Source: Clostridia bacterium
GTDB lineage: Bacteria > Bacillota > Clostridia > Christensenellales > CAG-138
Assembly (NCBI GenBank): GCA_017538255.1
Contig: JAFYJD010000020.1
Coordinates: 17,176 to 81,175 of the forward strand
Reading direction: 5' to 3'
DNA: 64,000 bases
Shown one piece after another: positions 44,503 to 52,671 of this stretch. The translations under genes were made by a program, and so were the position numbers. The notes under the pieces are model-generated. The model had not been told where the DNA came from, did not search any database, and saw nothing but the letters and a program-made list of their open reading frames with translations. Within the stretch, counting starts at the first letter, position 1. Each line of letters opens with the position of its first letter.

Positions 44503-44521
44503 GCCCGTAACACGCAAAAGA

Positions 44522-44570
44522 AGGACAGTATGATAAAAATAACACACCAAAGGAGGACAGTATGATAAAA
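44522..44570 (+). repeat. Short tandem duplication of the GNAT start region
   Basis: AGGACAGTATGATAAAA occurs at 44522-44538 and 44554-44570 (period 32). The first copy opens an 11-codon reading frame (MIKITHQRRTV) whose stop overlaps the GNAT ATG as ATGA; this may be a coupling leader or a by-product of the duplication. Confidence 0.8.
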
Positions 44571-45077
44571 AGAGGAAGTATCGTTCTTGAACCGTTTGAA
44601 ATGAAATACCTTGACAACTACTTTACCGGCTTCAATGGGGAAGTGACCAAATACCAATGGCCCGATCCGTTTGAAAGCATTGACGACGCACAAGCCGTGC
44701 TTCAAGGCTTTATTGACGATACCGAGCGCGGAGAGATGCTGTTTTTCTCGGTTCTTTCCGATGACGGTGCATTTGTCGGCAGCGCGGAGCTTCACGGGCT
44801 TGACGGCGATTGCCCTGAGGTAGGAATATGGATAATCGAGAGCGAGCGCAGCAAGGGCTATGCGTACGATGCGCTTTGCGCGATGTTGGAGCTTGCGCAC
44901 GAAAAATACGGCAAGCACGAATTTTTCTATGAAGCGGATACCCGCAACGAGGCAAGCGCAGGACTTTTGAAAAAGCTCGGCGCGACCTATGATATTACCG
45001 ACCTTGAAACGGATGAGCTTATCACCGATACGGGCAAGCAGCTCAAGCTTTGTGGACATACGCTCAAGGTCAGGTAA
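44562..45077 (+). CDS. GNAT family N-acetyltransferase
   Basis: 171 residues with the GNAT core: beta strands with DGAFVGSAELHGL, the acetyl-CoA loop after EVGIWIIESERSKGYAYDAL (a degenerate Q/RxxGxG/A), and DTRNEASAGLLKKLGA near the C-terminus. AAAGGAGG precedes the ATG. The gene sits between two copies of the rluD 3' end, so it looks like an inserted cassette. Substrate unknown. Confidence 0.85.
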   Translation: MIKRGSIVLEPFEMKYLDNYFTGFNGEVTKYQWPDPFESIDDAQAVLQGFIDDTERGEMLFFSVLSDDGAFVGSAELHGLDGDCPEVGIWIIESERSKGYAYDALCAMLELAHEKYGKHEFFYEADTRNEASAGLLKKLGATYDITDLETDELITDTGKQLKLCGHTLKVR

Positions 45078-45079
45078 AA

Positions 45080-45181
45080 CTGCGCCTCACCCACCCCCGC
45101 ACGGGCGAAAGCATGACTTTCCATGCGCCCCTGCCGGAGGTTTTCCAAAAGGCGATTGAGAAATTGAGAAAGCGGAAGTGA
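45080..45181 (+). pseudogene. Remnant 3' end of rluD (33 codons plus stop)
   Basis: Reads LRLTHPRTGESMTFHAPLPE and on to the same RKRK stop region as rluD, with two residue changes (K to S, L to I). It has no start of its own and ends six bases before the NUDIX gene. This is probably the original 3' end of rluD, cut off when the GNAT segment inserted with a replacement end. Confidence 0.9.
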
Positions 45182-45187
45182 ATTAAA

Positions 45188-45646
45188 ATGCAGGTTAAAT
45201 TCTACGATAATATCCCCGAAGCTCTTCCGAAATTCGCAGTAATTATCGCAAGATCGGGCGGCAAATGGGTGTTTTGCAGGCACAAAGCGCGCGAAACATT
45301 CGAGGTGCCCGGCGGACATAGAGAGAAGGGCGAAACGATACTCGATACCGCGAAACGTGAACTTTACGAGGAAACGGGCGCTATAAAGTACAGCCTTAAG
45401 CCGGTTTGCGTCTATTCGGTGACTGCGCCGGACAATTTCGGCGGCGAGGAGACCTTCGGTGCGCTTTTTTATGCCGAAATAGAGGAGTTCGAAAGCGAAC
45501 TGCACAGCGAGATAGAGCGCGTTTTCCTTTTCGACGAGCTGCCCGAAATCAAAGCTTGGACCTATCCGCTTATCCAGCCAAGGCTGATAGAGGAAGCGAA
45601 AAGGCGCTTGACCGGTTTCCGAACAGGTCAAAGTGATGGAGTATAA
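45188..45646 (+). CDS. NUDIX hydrolase
   Basis: 152 residues with a complete NUDIX box (GGHREKGETILDTAKRELYE then ETGA; pattern Gx5Ex7REUxEExGU). It hydrolyses a nucleoside diphosphate linked to another group; the substrate is not predictable. The SD is weak (AGCGGAAGTGAA, within the rluD remnant), which fits an original position directly after rluD. Confidence 0.9.
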   Translation: MQVKFYDNIPEALPKFAVIIARSGGKWVFCRHKARETFEVPGGHREKGETILDTAKRELYEETGAIKYSLKPVCVYSVTAPDNFGGEETFGALFYAEIEEFESELHSEIERVFLFDELPEIKAWTYPLIQPRLIEEAKRRLTGFRTGQSDGV

Positions 45647-45647
45647 T
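45608..45647 (+). promoter_or_regulatory. Possible promoter with dyad before the 60-residue protein
   Basis: A TATAAT (45642-45647) follows an inverted repeat TTGACC (45608-45613) / GGTCAA (45626-45631). No good -35 is spaced at 17, so activation or repression through the dyad is possible, but this is tentative. Confidence 0.35.
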
Positions 45648-45663
45648 ACTAAAGGAGTACAAT

Positions 45664-45846
45664 ATGGAAAAGGAACAGGGTAAAAACACTCAAACAATAG
45701 TAAAAAAGACCGTCCGTTCAGGCATTTCATTTGGAAGCGCGCTTGCGATGGTGATAAGCTATACCGCTTGGCGCTCAGTCGGCTGGGCTATCCTTCACGG
45801 GCTGCTCGGCTGGCTGTACGTCATCTATTATGTGATAAAATACTGA
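45664..45846 (+). CDS. 60-residue small membrane protein
   Basis: Good SD (AAAGGAG). A charged Lys/Gln N-terminus is followed by one or two hydrophobic segments (SFGSALAMVISYTAW; WAILHGLLGWLYVIYYVIKY). It resembles short single-helix proteins often encoded beside DUF3784-type genes in clostridia. Function unknown. Confidence 0.7.
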   Translation: MEKEQGKNTQTIVKKTVRSGISFGSALAMVISYTAWRSVGWAILHGLLGWLYVIYYVIKY

Positions 45847-45871
45847 TCCCCAAAAACAGAAAGGAACTGCA

Positions 45872-46219
45872 GTGACAACGGGAGAGAGCATCGCTTTCAT
45901 ATTCGTTTGCGCGCTTGCCGCAGCGGGATTTGTATTGGGCGCACTCCAGTACATGCAAAAAGGGATACCGCTCAATAACGCCTACATCTACGCTTCGAAA
46001 CGCGAGAGGGAAACAATGGATAAAAAGCCGCGTTTCAGGCAGTCGGCAACGGTGTTTTTACTCTTGGGCGTGATCTTTGCGGCAATAGCCGCGGCGATCC
46101 TCACAAAGCGGTATGAACTCAAGTATCTGTATCTGCCGCTGATGGCGGTATTGATCGTTTACGCAATAGCGTCCGATATCGTGATACGCAAAAAGGAAAA
46201 CCGCGACAGAGGCGAATGA
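45872..46219 (+). CDS. Small membrane protein, DUF3784-like
   Basis: 115 residues from a GTG behind AAAGGAAC. An N-terminal helix, then a soluble loop KGIPLNNAYIYASKRERETM with DKKPRFRQSA, then two closely spaced helices. The loop wording resembles DUF3784 proteins as I remember them. Role unknown. Confidence 0.65.
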   Translation: MTTGESIAFIFVCALAAAGFVLGALQYMQKGIPLNNAYIYASKRERETMDKKPRFRQSATVFLLLGVIFAAIAAAILTKRYELKYLYLPLMAVLIVYAIASDIVIRKKENRDRGE

Positions 46220-46250
46220 GCGGAACAACGCTTTTTGGAAAGGAACTGTT

Positions 46251-47042
46251 ATGTGGAAACTGAAGGACGATGATTCAAGACCGATCTTCACCGCCGAAAA
46301 GCAGGTGAAAAGCGCGCACAGGGCGCATTCCGGAACGCCGCTTCCCGAGAAGACCGCGATCGTCTTTTTTATGGGCAGGGGACTCGATCTGATGCGCGAT
46401 ATGCATCCGGTCACGGAAGTTGACGAGGGCTTTCCCTGCTTTTTAAACCGCCGCGCCTTGTGGACGCTCAACGATCTTCCCGCCTGCTATCTCTACGGCG
46501 GCGCGGGTGCGCCTATGGCTGCGGATACGGTCGAAACGCTCGCGGCGCTCGGCGTAAAGAACATCGTTTCGGTCGGGCTTTGCGGCGGGTTTTCGGACAA
46601 GGTGCACGCGGGAGAGATCATCGTGCCCGAAAAGGCGTTCGTCGAAGAGGGCACGTCCCTGCATTATTACGACGGGATCGTTTCCGCTTCGCCCGATGGG
46701 GAGTATTTGAAGGCGGTGAGCGGGGCGCTTGAAAAGCGCACGCACCCGATCGTTTCGATGGACGCGCCGTATCGCCAGACGTTCAAAAAAGAGGCGGAGT
46801 GGAGAAGGCTCGGCGCGGTCGGCGTTGAAATGGAGACATCCGCGGTGTTCAGCGTGTCAAAATACCTCGGTTTAAGGGCGATATCCCTGCTGATGGTGTC
46901 GGATATCCACCCGATAGAGGATGGCGCGCCCGAATGGAGTTGGCGTATGACTAACGAACTCCGAAGAGACCTCGTTCAGGCGGGCTTTGAAGCCGCAAGG
47001 CTGATAACGGAAATAGGGAAGCGGAGGGATTCTCTCAAATGA
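46251..47042 (+). CDS. Nucleoside phosphorylase (PNP/UDP family)
   Basis: 263 residues. The phosphate/ribose-binding YGGAGAPMAADTVETLAALG, VSVGLCGGF and GVEMETSAVFSV (ribose-binding MET) are family hallmarks. It probably splits uridine or a purine nucleoside with phosphate for salvage. A longer N-terminus than hexameric UdP (about 40 residues) is present. Its stop overlaps the next NUDIX start (ATGA), linking two nucleotide-handling genes. Confidence 0.87.
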   Translation: MWKLKDDDSRPIFTAEKQVKSAHRAHSGTPLPEKTAIVFFMGRGLDLMRDMHPVTEVDEGFPCFLNRRALWTLNDLPACYLYGGAGAPMAADTVETLAALGVKNIVSVGLCGGFSDKVHAGEIIVPEKAFVEEGTSLHYYDGIVSASPDGEYLKAVSGALEKRTHPIVSMDAPYRQTFKKEAEWRRLGAVGVEMETSAVFSVSKYLGLRAISLLMVSDIHPIEDGAPEWSWRMTNELRRDLVQAGFEAARLITEIGKRRDSLK

Positions 47043-47488
47043 AAAGAACAGAAGAAACCGTGCTTATGAATATGTGTATGGTGACGGCGGGCGGCAAGGT
47101 CGCGGTCATCGACAGAAAAAAGCCGGATTGGCCGGGCATCACATTCCCCGGAGGACATATGGAGAATGGCGAATCGGTCGTTGATTCGGTCGTTCGCGAA
47201 ATAAAAGAGGAAACGGGGCTTGAGATAGTCGCTCCGACGCTCTGCGGCATCACCGATTGGTGCGACGAAGGCCGCAGATACATTGTTTTTCTCTTTAAAG
47301 CGGAAACCTTTACGGGGGAACTCGTTTCGTCAGACGAGGGCGAGGTTTGGTGGGAGAGCATCGAAAATCTTAAAAACCTAAAACTCACTTCGGGTATGGA
47401 ACTGTATTTGAAGGTGTTTGCGGATACGGGAATAAGCGAACTTTTTTATAAAAAAGTCGAGGATGATTGGGAGAGCGAACTGAAATAG
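47039..47488 (+). CDS. NUDIX hydrolase, MutT-like (8-oxo-dGTP diphosphatase type)
   Basis: 149 residues with the NUDIX box GGHMENGESVVDSVVREIKE then ETGL and an N-terminal MNMCMVTAGGKVAVIDRKKPDW as in Gram-positive YtkD/MutX-like 8-oxo-dGTPases. It may clean oxidised dGTP; this is inference from overall resemblance. Translationally coupled to the phosphorylase. Confidence 0.85.
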   Translation: MKRTEETVLMNMCMVTAGGKVAVIDRKKPDWPGITFPGGHMENGESVVDSVVREIKEETGLEIVAPTLCGITDWCDEGRRYIVFLFKAETFTGELVSSDEGEVWWESIENLKNLKLTSGMELYLKVFADTGISELFYKKVEDDWESELK

Positions 47489-47518
47489 ACCCCGCTCTTT
47501 CATAAAACGGTAAGGAAA

Positions 47519-49090
47519 ATGAAAAAACTCACAAAAGAAGAGATCATAACGGAACTTGAAAAGCCGAACGGCTCGGCAACGCTCGCCGCAGACGAGCGGG
47601 TGGATAAGAACGCGCTTTTAAAGGAAGCCGCCGAACTCTATATCGACGACGGGCTCGCCGGCGCGCTTATCGTGCGTCTTGTAAAGAGCAAGGCACTGCT
47701 CGTTAAACTCAGCGAAAACGCGGGCTTTTTGGCGGCGGTACGGCGCGAGATCGAAGCGGACTCGCCCAAAAAACGCCGTAACGCCGCAAAACTTCTCGGC
47801 GCGATCTCACGCTCCGAGGAGGACGCGAAACTGCTTGCCGCGCGCCTTGAAACCGAGGATACGCGCTTTGTGCGCCCGTCGCTCCTTTTGGCTCTCGGCT
47901 CGGTCGGGGGCGATGCCGCGGAGGCGGTGCTTTCCGCTTACACGCCGGCGCCTCCCGCGGACGATACCGAAAACAAGCATTACGAAGATGAAGTCGAGGC
48001 GCTCAAACTCGCCCGCGCGTCCTGTGTCAAGCGCGAAAAGCACGCTTTTACGGAACTGAAAAGCGAATACGAGATCGAACTTGCGGCGCCGGACAGGCTG
48101 ACGGGGCAGCTCGCAAAGGAACTCGATGAGAACGGCTTGAGCGCATACGATATAAAAAGAAGCAGTCTTAAGGTAAGGACCAAGGACTACACGGGGCTGT
48201 TTTCCGCACGCTGTTTTTCCGAGGCGCTGTTTGTGATGGGCGGTGTCGAAACGCTTTCGCCCGAGGCCGTCTATGAGCGCTTTGCGGCTTTTGTCCCCGC
48301 GTTTATGCGCGAAACGCATTCGGGCGGCGCGCCGTATCGCTACCGCATCGAGGTGCGCGGCGAAAACGCAGACTTTGACATAACGGCGTTCAAAAAGTCG
48401 CTTCGTGATCTTATCGACGCGGGCGGCGAGTTCGTGAACGCTCCGGGCGATTACGAGGCGGAACTTCGCGTCGAGACCGCGCCGCGCGGCGCGAGGGTGT
48501 ATCTTAAACTGTTCACCGTGCGCGACGAACGCTTCCTATACAGGCGGCAAAGCCTGCCCGCTTCGATGAACCCTTCGACGGCGGCGGCGGTGCTTCGCTT
48601 TGCGGAGGAGTGGCTTACGGTGAACGCGCGCGTGATCGACCCCTGCTGCGGAAGCGGCACTCTGTTGATCGAGCGCGGACTGTTATCGCCCTGCGATTCG
48701 CTGACGGGAGTGGATATCGCACACAGGGCGGTGGATGCGGCGCGGATAAACGCGGACGCGGCGGCGGTGCTGTACGGCATCAAACAGGCGAAGTTTATCG
48801 TAAACGACATCCTGCGCTTTGAAGCAAAACGCCCCTACGACGAACTCATATGCAATCTGCCGTTCGGAAACCGGGTGGGGGATCATTCGTCGTGCGAAAG
48901 ACTCTATAAGGGGCTTATAGATAAACTGCCGTCGATGCTGAAAAAGGGCGGCGTGGCGATACTGTACACGATGGAGTTCACGCTGCTTAAAAATCTCATC
49001 CGCGAAAACGGGCGGATAGAACTTCTGTCCCAGGGCCGCACGGAGGCGGGCGGACTGACTCCGATGATATTCATTTTGAAGGTAAAATAG
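47519..49090 (+). CDS. HEAT-repeat / THUMP-like RNA methyltransferase (UPF0020 class)
   Basis: 523 residues. Residues 1-150 are helical and repeat-like (KKRRNAAKLLGAISRSEEDA; RPSLLLALGSVGGDAAEAV), resembling HEAT repeats. The middle (about 185-340) is THUMP-like, ending YRRQSLPASMNPSTAAAVLR. The C-terminal Rossmann methyltransferase has DPCCGSGTLLIE (SAM binding) and the catalytic NLPFGNR, the N-x-P-F form of RlmL/Trm14-type guanine-N2 enzymes. The target RNA is unknown. The HEAT front end is unusual for this family. Confidence 0.82.
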   Translation: MKKLTKEEIITELEKPNGSATLAADERVDKNALLKEAAELYIDDGLAGALIVRLVKSKALLVKLSENAGFLAAVRREIEADSPKKRRNAAKLLGAISRSEEDAKLLAARLETEDTRFVRPSLLLALGSVGGDAAEAVLSAYTPAPPADDTENKHYEDEVEALKLARASCVKREKHAFTELKSEYEIELAAPDRLTGQLAKELDENGLSAYDIKRSSLKVRTKDYTGLFSARCFSEALFVMGGVETLSPEAVYERFAAFVPAFMRETHSGGAPYRYRIEVRGENADFDITAFKKSLRDLIDAGGEFVNAPGDYEAELRVETAPRGARVYLKLFTVRDERFLYRRQSLPASMNPSTAAAVLRFAEEWLTVNARVIDPCCGSGTLLIERGLLSPCDSLTGVDIAHRAVDAARINADAAAVLYGIKQAKFIVNDILRFEAKRPYDELICNLPFGNRVGDHSSCERLYKGLIDKLPSMLKKGGVAILYTMEFTLLKNLIRENGRIELLSQGRTEAGGLTPMIFILKVK

Positions 49091-49173
49091 GCGTTTGGCG
49101 GGTATGGATGCCAAAACCCACCTTTATATATGAAAAAACCGCTGCTTTTGCCGCAAAAAACGCAAAAAAGGCA

Positions 49174-49202
49174 TTGACAAACGTCGTGCGTTAAGGTACA
49201 AT
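49174..49202 (+). promoter_or_regulatory. Strong promoter of rpmG-secE-nusG-rplK-rplA
   Basis: Perfect TTGACA (49174-49179), 17 bases, TACAAT (49197-49202). Confidence 0.8.
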
Positions 49203-49204
49203 AC

Positions 49205-49335
49205 ACCGTACGCCCCCTCAAAGAGGGGCTTTATTTGAGTTGAAGTTTTGCCGAAAATCGGATAAAAACGCGGCCGAACGTGAGGCCGCGCCGATCAAAA
49301 AGCAAACTTGACACTATATTCAAGGAGGCTCTAAA
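49205..49335 (+). promoter_or_regulatory. Structured 5' leader of the rpmG operon
   Basis: About 130 untranslated bases contain two hairpins, CCCCTC/GAGGGG near 49213-49228 and CGCGGCC/GGCCGCG near 49269-49291. Neither is followed by a T run, so they are more likely leader structures than terminators. No known riboswitch recognised. Confidence 0.4.
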
Positions 49336-49485
49336 ATGCGCGTCAAGATCACACTGGCTTGCTCCGAATGCAAGCAGAGGAACTACAATACCTTCAAGAA
49401 CAAGAAGAACGATCCCGACAGGATCGAAATGAACAAGTATTGCCGTTTCTGCCGTAAGCACACCCTTCACAAGGAATCCAAGTAA
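49336..49485 (+). CDS. rpmG: Ribosomal protein L33
   Basis: 49 residues with CSECKQRNY and [15 protein letters not shown], the zinc-binding (C+) form of bL33. AAGGAGG lies upstream. First gene before secE-nusG, the usual Bacillota order. Confidence 0.96.
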   Translation: MRVKITLACSECKQRNYNTFKNKKNDPDRIEMNKYCRFCRKHTLHKESK

Positions 49486-49496
49486 GGAGTTGCAAA

Positions 49497-49760
49497 ATGA
49501 CTAAGAATACACCGGCAAAATCCAAGGAGAATAAGCCCGGCATCTTTGCCAAGATCGGCAACTGGTTCAAAAACGTTGGTATCTATATCAAGGATGTTTT
49601 CTCCGAAACGAAGAAACTCAGTTGGCCCAGCAAAAAGGAAGTTATCAACTACACCCTTGCGGTCATCGGCTTTGTTGCGCTGATGGCGCTCATCATCTGG
49701 GTACTGGACCTTGCGTTCAGCAAGGGCATCCAGGCGCTTGCAAGCATCAAGATCGGCTGA
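49497..49760 (+). CDS. secE: Preprotein translocase subunit SecE
   Basis: 87 residues: amphipathic helix with VFSETKKLSWPSKKEVINYT (the SecE signature) followed by one membrane helix. Part of the SecYEG channel. Confidence 0.96.
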   Translation: MTKNTPAKSKENKPGIFAKIGNWFKNVGIYIKDVFSETKKLSWPSKKEVINYTLAVIGFVALMALIIWVLDLAFSKGIQALASIKIG

Positions 49761-49770
49761 TAGGTGTATT

Positions 49771-50331
49771 ATGACGGACGAATTGAGGACACATTACGGG
49801 GACGATACCCCTACTGATGCCCGGTGGTATGTCGTCCACACCTACTCCGGATACGAAAACAAGGTCAAGGAAGACCTCGAAAAGACGATCGAAAACCGCA
49901 ATCTGCAGGATCTCATAATCGAAGTCAAGTATCCGACAGAGCAGGTGACGGAACTCAAGGAGGGCGCCAAAAAGCCCAAGACCGTGCTCCGTAAACTATA
50001 CCCCGGATATGTTATGGTCAAGATGATAATGACCGATAAGACCTGGTATGTCGTTCGCAATACGAGCGGCGTTACGGGCTTTGTCGGCCCGGGCGGCAAG
50101 CCCATCCCCCTCACGGACGAAGAAGTAACCGCGATGGGCGTGGAGCGTATGCAGCTCAAGATGGACATCGAAGTCGGCGAGACCGTCCGCATCATTTCGG
50201 GCGCGTTCGCAAACTTCACCGGCGTTGTTCAGTCCGTGGACGCGGAGGCGCAGACGGTAAAACTGCTCATCTCCCTCTTCGGCAAGGAAACGCCCTGCGA
50301 ACTCGATTTTATCGAGATCCAAAAACTCTGA
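49771..50331 (+). CDS. nusG: Transcription termination/antitermination factor NusG
   Basis: 186 residues. NGN domain (WYVVHTYSGYENKVKEDLEK; LYPGYVMVKM; FVGPGGKPIPLT) and C-terminal KOW domain (GETVRIISGAFANFTG). A short acidic extension precedes the NGN domain. The chosen ATG lies 11 bases after the secE stop. Confidence 0.96.
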   Translation: MTDELRTHYGDDTPTDARWYVVHTYSGYENKVKEDLEKTIENRNLQDLIIEVKYPTEQVTELKEGAKKPKTVLRKLYPGYVMVKMIMTDKTWYVVRNTSGVTGFVGPGGKPIPLTDEEVTAMGVERMQLKMDIEVGETVRIISGAFANFTGVVQSVDAEAQTVKLLISLFGKETPCELDFIEIQKL

Positions 50332-50339
50332 TAAGAGTC

Positions 50340-50425
50340 TACAAAAACCCGTATGTTTTTCGCTCGAAAGAGCGATCTGCATAGTGGGAGGTTCGACCGC
50401 AAGGCCGACCGCTCGCACCACATTA
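50340..50425 (+). promoter_or_regulatory. Candidate r-protein leader before rplK
   Basis: The nusG-rplK gap holds an imperfect long hairpin that begins GTGGGAGGTTCGACC, has a GCAA-type tip and ends CTCGCACCAC. In many bacteria L1 represses rplK-rplA by binding such a leader; that role here is inference from position. Confidence 0.45.
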
Positions 50426-50443
50426 TTTTAGGAGGAAATTAAA

Positions 50444-50869
50444 ATGGCAAAGAAGATCACAGGCTTTGTCAAACTGCAGATCCCCGCAGGCAAAGCAACC
50501 CCTGCACCGCCCGTTGGTCCGGCACTCGGTCAGCACGGCGTCAACATCATGGGCTTCTGCAAGGAGTTCAATGAGCGCACCGCCAAGCAGGCGGGTCTGA
50601 TCATCCCCGTTGTTATCACGGTTTATCAGGATCGCTCGTTCTCTTTCATCACAAAGACCCCGCCCGCATCCGTTCTTATCAAGAAGGCCTGCGGCATCGA
50701 AAAGGGCGCACCCACCCCCGGCAAGACCAAGGTCGCCAAGATCACCAAGGCTCAGGTCAAGGAGATCGCCGAGACCAAAATGCCAGACCTTAACGCGGCA
50801 AGCATTGAGGCGGCGATGAGCATGGTAGCCGGCACCGCGCGCAGCATGGGCGTGGATGTTATCGACTAA
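50444..50869 (+). CDS. rplK: Ribosomal protein L11
   Basis: 141 residues with [20 protein letters not shown] at the N-terminus and an [17 protein letters not shown] C-terminal RNA-binding domain. TTAGGAGGAAA precedes the start. Confidence 0.98.
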   Translation: MAKKITGFVKLQIPAGKATPAPPVGPALGQHGVNIMGFCKEFNERTAKQAGLIIPVVITVYQDRSFSFITKTPPASVLIKKACGIEKGAPTPGKTKVAKITKAQVKEIAETKMPDLNAASIEAAMSMVAGTARSMGVDVID

Positions 50870-50883
50870 GCGAGGTATTTACT

Positions 50884-51573
50884 ATGAAACACGGAAGAAA
50901 ATACAACGAAAAACTTGCTGTTTTCGATAAGCAGAAGTTGTACGATCCCGAGGAGGGCATTGAAGCCGTTCTCGCGACCGCAAGGGCAAAGTTCGATGAG
51001 ACCGTTGAGGCGCATATCCGTCTTGGCGTTGACTCCCGCCACGCAGACCAGCAGGTCCGCGGCGCAGTCGTTCTGCCCCACGGTACAGGTAAAACCGTTC
51101 GCGTTCTCGTTTTCGCAAAGGGCGATAAGGCCCGCGAAGCGCAGGAAGCGGGAGCCGACTTCGTAGGCGACGAGGATCTCGTTCAGAAGATCCAGAAGGA
51201 AAACTGGTTTGGTTTCGACGTCTGCGTTGCGACCCCCGATATGATGGGTGTTGTCGGACGCATCGGTCGCGTTCTCGGTCCCAAGGGCCTTATGCCCAAC
51301 CCCAAGAGCGGCACCGTAACCATGGATGTTGCAAAGGCGATCGCCGACATCAAAGCAGGTAAGGTCGAGTACCGCGTTGACAAGACCAACATCTGCCATT
51401 GCCCCGTCGGCAAGGTAAGTTTCGGCAAAGAGAAACTCAACGAAAACCTCGCAACCCTTATGGACGCGATCATCAAGGCAAAGCCCGCAGCGGCGAAAGG
51501 TACCTACATCAAGAGCCTCGTACTCTCCACCACTATGGGCCCCGGCGTCAAGTTCAACGGAATGAAGTTCTGA
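50884..51573 (+). CDS. rplA: Ribosomal protein L1
   Basis: 229 residues with the L1 signature [20 protein letters not shown] and the two-domain layout. In most genomes rplJ and rplL follow; here a strong terminator and cysK follow instead. Confidence 0.98.
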   Translation: MKHGRKYNEKLAVFDKQKLYDPEEGIEAVLATARAKFDETVEAHIRLGVDSRHADQQVRGAVVLPHGTGKTVRVLVFAKGDKAREAQEAGADFVGDEDLVQKIQKENWFGFDVCVATPDMMGVVGRIGRVLGPKGLMPNPKSGTVTMDVAKAIADIKAGKVEYRVDKTNICHCPVGKVSFGKEKLNENLATLMDAIIKAKPAAAKGTYIKSLVLSTTMGPGVKFNGMKF

Positions 51574-51605
51574 TTTGAACACTCACGCCATAATTTGAAC
51601 ACAGA

Positions 51606-51656
51606 ACGGAGCAGGCATACAGCCTGCTCCGTTTTTTATACAGCCTGCTCCGTTTT
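51606..51656 (+). terminator. Terminator after rplA with duplicated right arm
   Basis: An 11-pair stem (51606-51616 with 51622-51632) is followed by T6. The 19-base segment from 51617 (loop, right arm and T tract) is then repeated at 51638-51656, so either copy of the arm can pair. Confidence 0.85.
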
Positions 51657-51724
51657 GATAAATATTTGCACACATCCAGCATAAAGCGAATACTTTTCGG
51701 TATAGCGAAAAAGGAGAGAACGAA

Positions 51725-52654
51725 TTGGAAAGGATATTTACATCCATTGATAAACTGATCGGCGGCACTCCGCTAATGGAAGCGGGCCGCATTATGGACG
51801 AATACGCCCTCCAAGCAAGGCTTTTGCTGAAACTTGAAATGTTCAATCCGGCGGGCTCCGCAAAGGATCGCGCGGCAAAGGCAATGCTTGACGACGCGGA
51901 AGTGCGCGGGCTTTTGACGAGGGATACGGTCATAATCGAGCCGACTTCGGGCAATACCGGCATCGCTCTCGCCTCAGTCGCCGCGGCAAGGGGCTATCGC
52001 ATTATGATCGTTATGCCGGAAACTATGAGCATCGAGCGCAGGCAACTCGTCAAGGCCTACGGCGCGGAACTCGTTTTGACGGACGGCGCGGCGGGTATGA
52101 AGGGCGCGATCAAAAAGGCGGAGGAACTGCGCGACGAACTGCCCTGCGCGTTCATCCCGGGACAGTTTGTAAATCCCGCCAACCCGCTGGCGCATTTTTC
52201 GTCAACAGGTCCCGAGATATGGGCGGATACGGACGGCAAGGTCGACGTTTTCGTAGCAGGAGTCGGCACGGGCGGCATGGTGACGGGCGTCGGAAGATAC
52301 CTTAAAAGCCAAAATCCGAATATCCGCGTGATCGCGGTCGAGCCGGAGTCGTCGCCGGTTTTGAGCGGCGGAACGCCGGGCGCGCACCGCATCCAGGGCA
52401 TCGGCGCTGGCTTCGTGCCCGAGGTGCTCGATACCGGGGTCTACGATGAGATAATCACCGTCAAAAACGAGGACGCGTTCGCCGCATCCAAAAAACTCGG
52501 CAGGCTCGAAGGCTTGCTTGCGGGCATTTCGTCGGGTGCTGCGCTTTATGCCGCGATAGAGGTCGCAAAGCGCGAGGAAACCCGCGGCAAGACCGTTGTC
52601 GCGCTGCTGCCGGATACGGGCGAAAGGTATCTTTCAACCGCAATATTTGAATAA
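51725..52654 (+). CDS. cysK: Cysteine synthase (O-acetylserine sulfhydrylase)
   Basis: 309-residue PLP enzyme making Cys from O-acetylserine and sulfide. [14 protein letters not shown] holds the PLP Lys; [11 protein letters not shown] and [15 protein letters not shown] bind substrate and phosphate. Starts at TTG behind AAAGGAGAG. It forms an operon with the serine acetyltransferase. I see no T-box or S-box in the 150-base leader. Confidence 0.95.
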   Translation: MERIFTSIDKLIGGTPLMEAGRIMDEYALQARLLLKLEMFNPAGSAKDRAAKAMLDDAEVRGLLTRDTVIIEPTSGNTGIALASVAAARGYRIMIVMPETMSIERRQLVKAYGAELVLTDGAAGMKGAIKKAEELRDELPCAFIPGQFVNPANPLAHFSSTGPEIWADTDGKVDVFVAGVGTGGMVTGVGRYLKSQNPNIRVIAVEPESSPVLSGGTPGAHRIQGIGAGFVPEVLDTGVYDEIITVKNEDAFAASKKLGRLEGLLAGISSGAALYAAIEVAKREETRGKTVVALLPDTGERYLSTAIFE

Positions 52655-52671
52655 AGATCCGATGTTTTAAA

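Noticed and set aside
44401..45181. Integrative element with an integrase
   Set aside because: Only a GNAT gene lies between the repeats; no recombinase or att-like core could be found.
51657..51724. Possible T-box or S-box leader before cysK
   Set aside because: The leader is too short and lacks the conserved T-box bulge or SAM aptamer elements.
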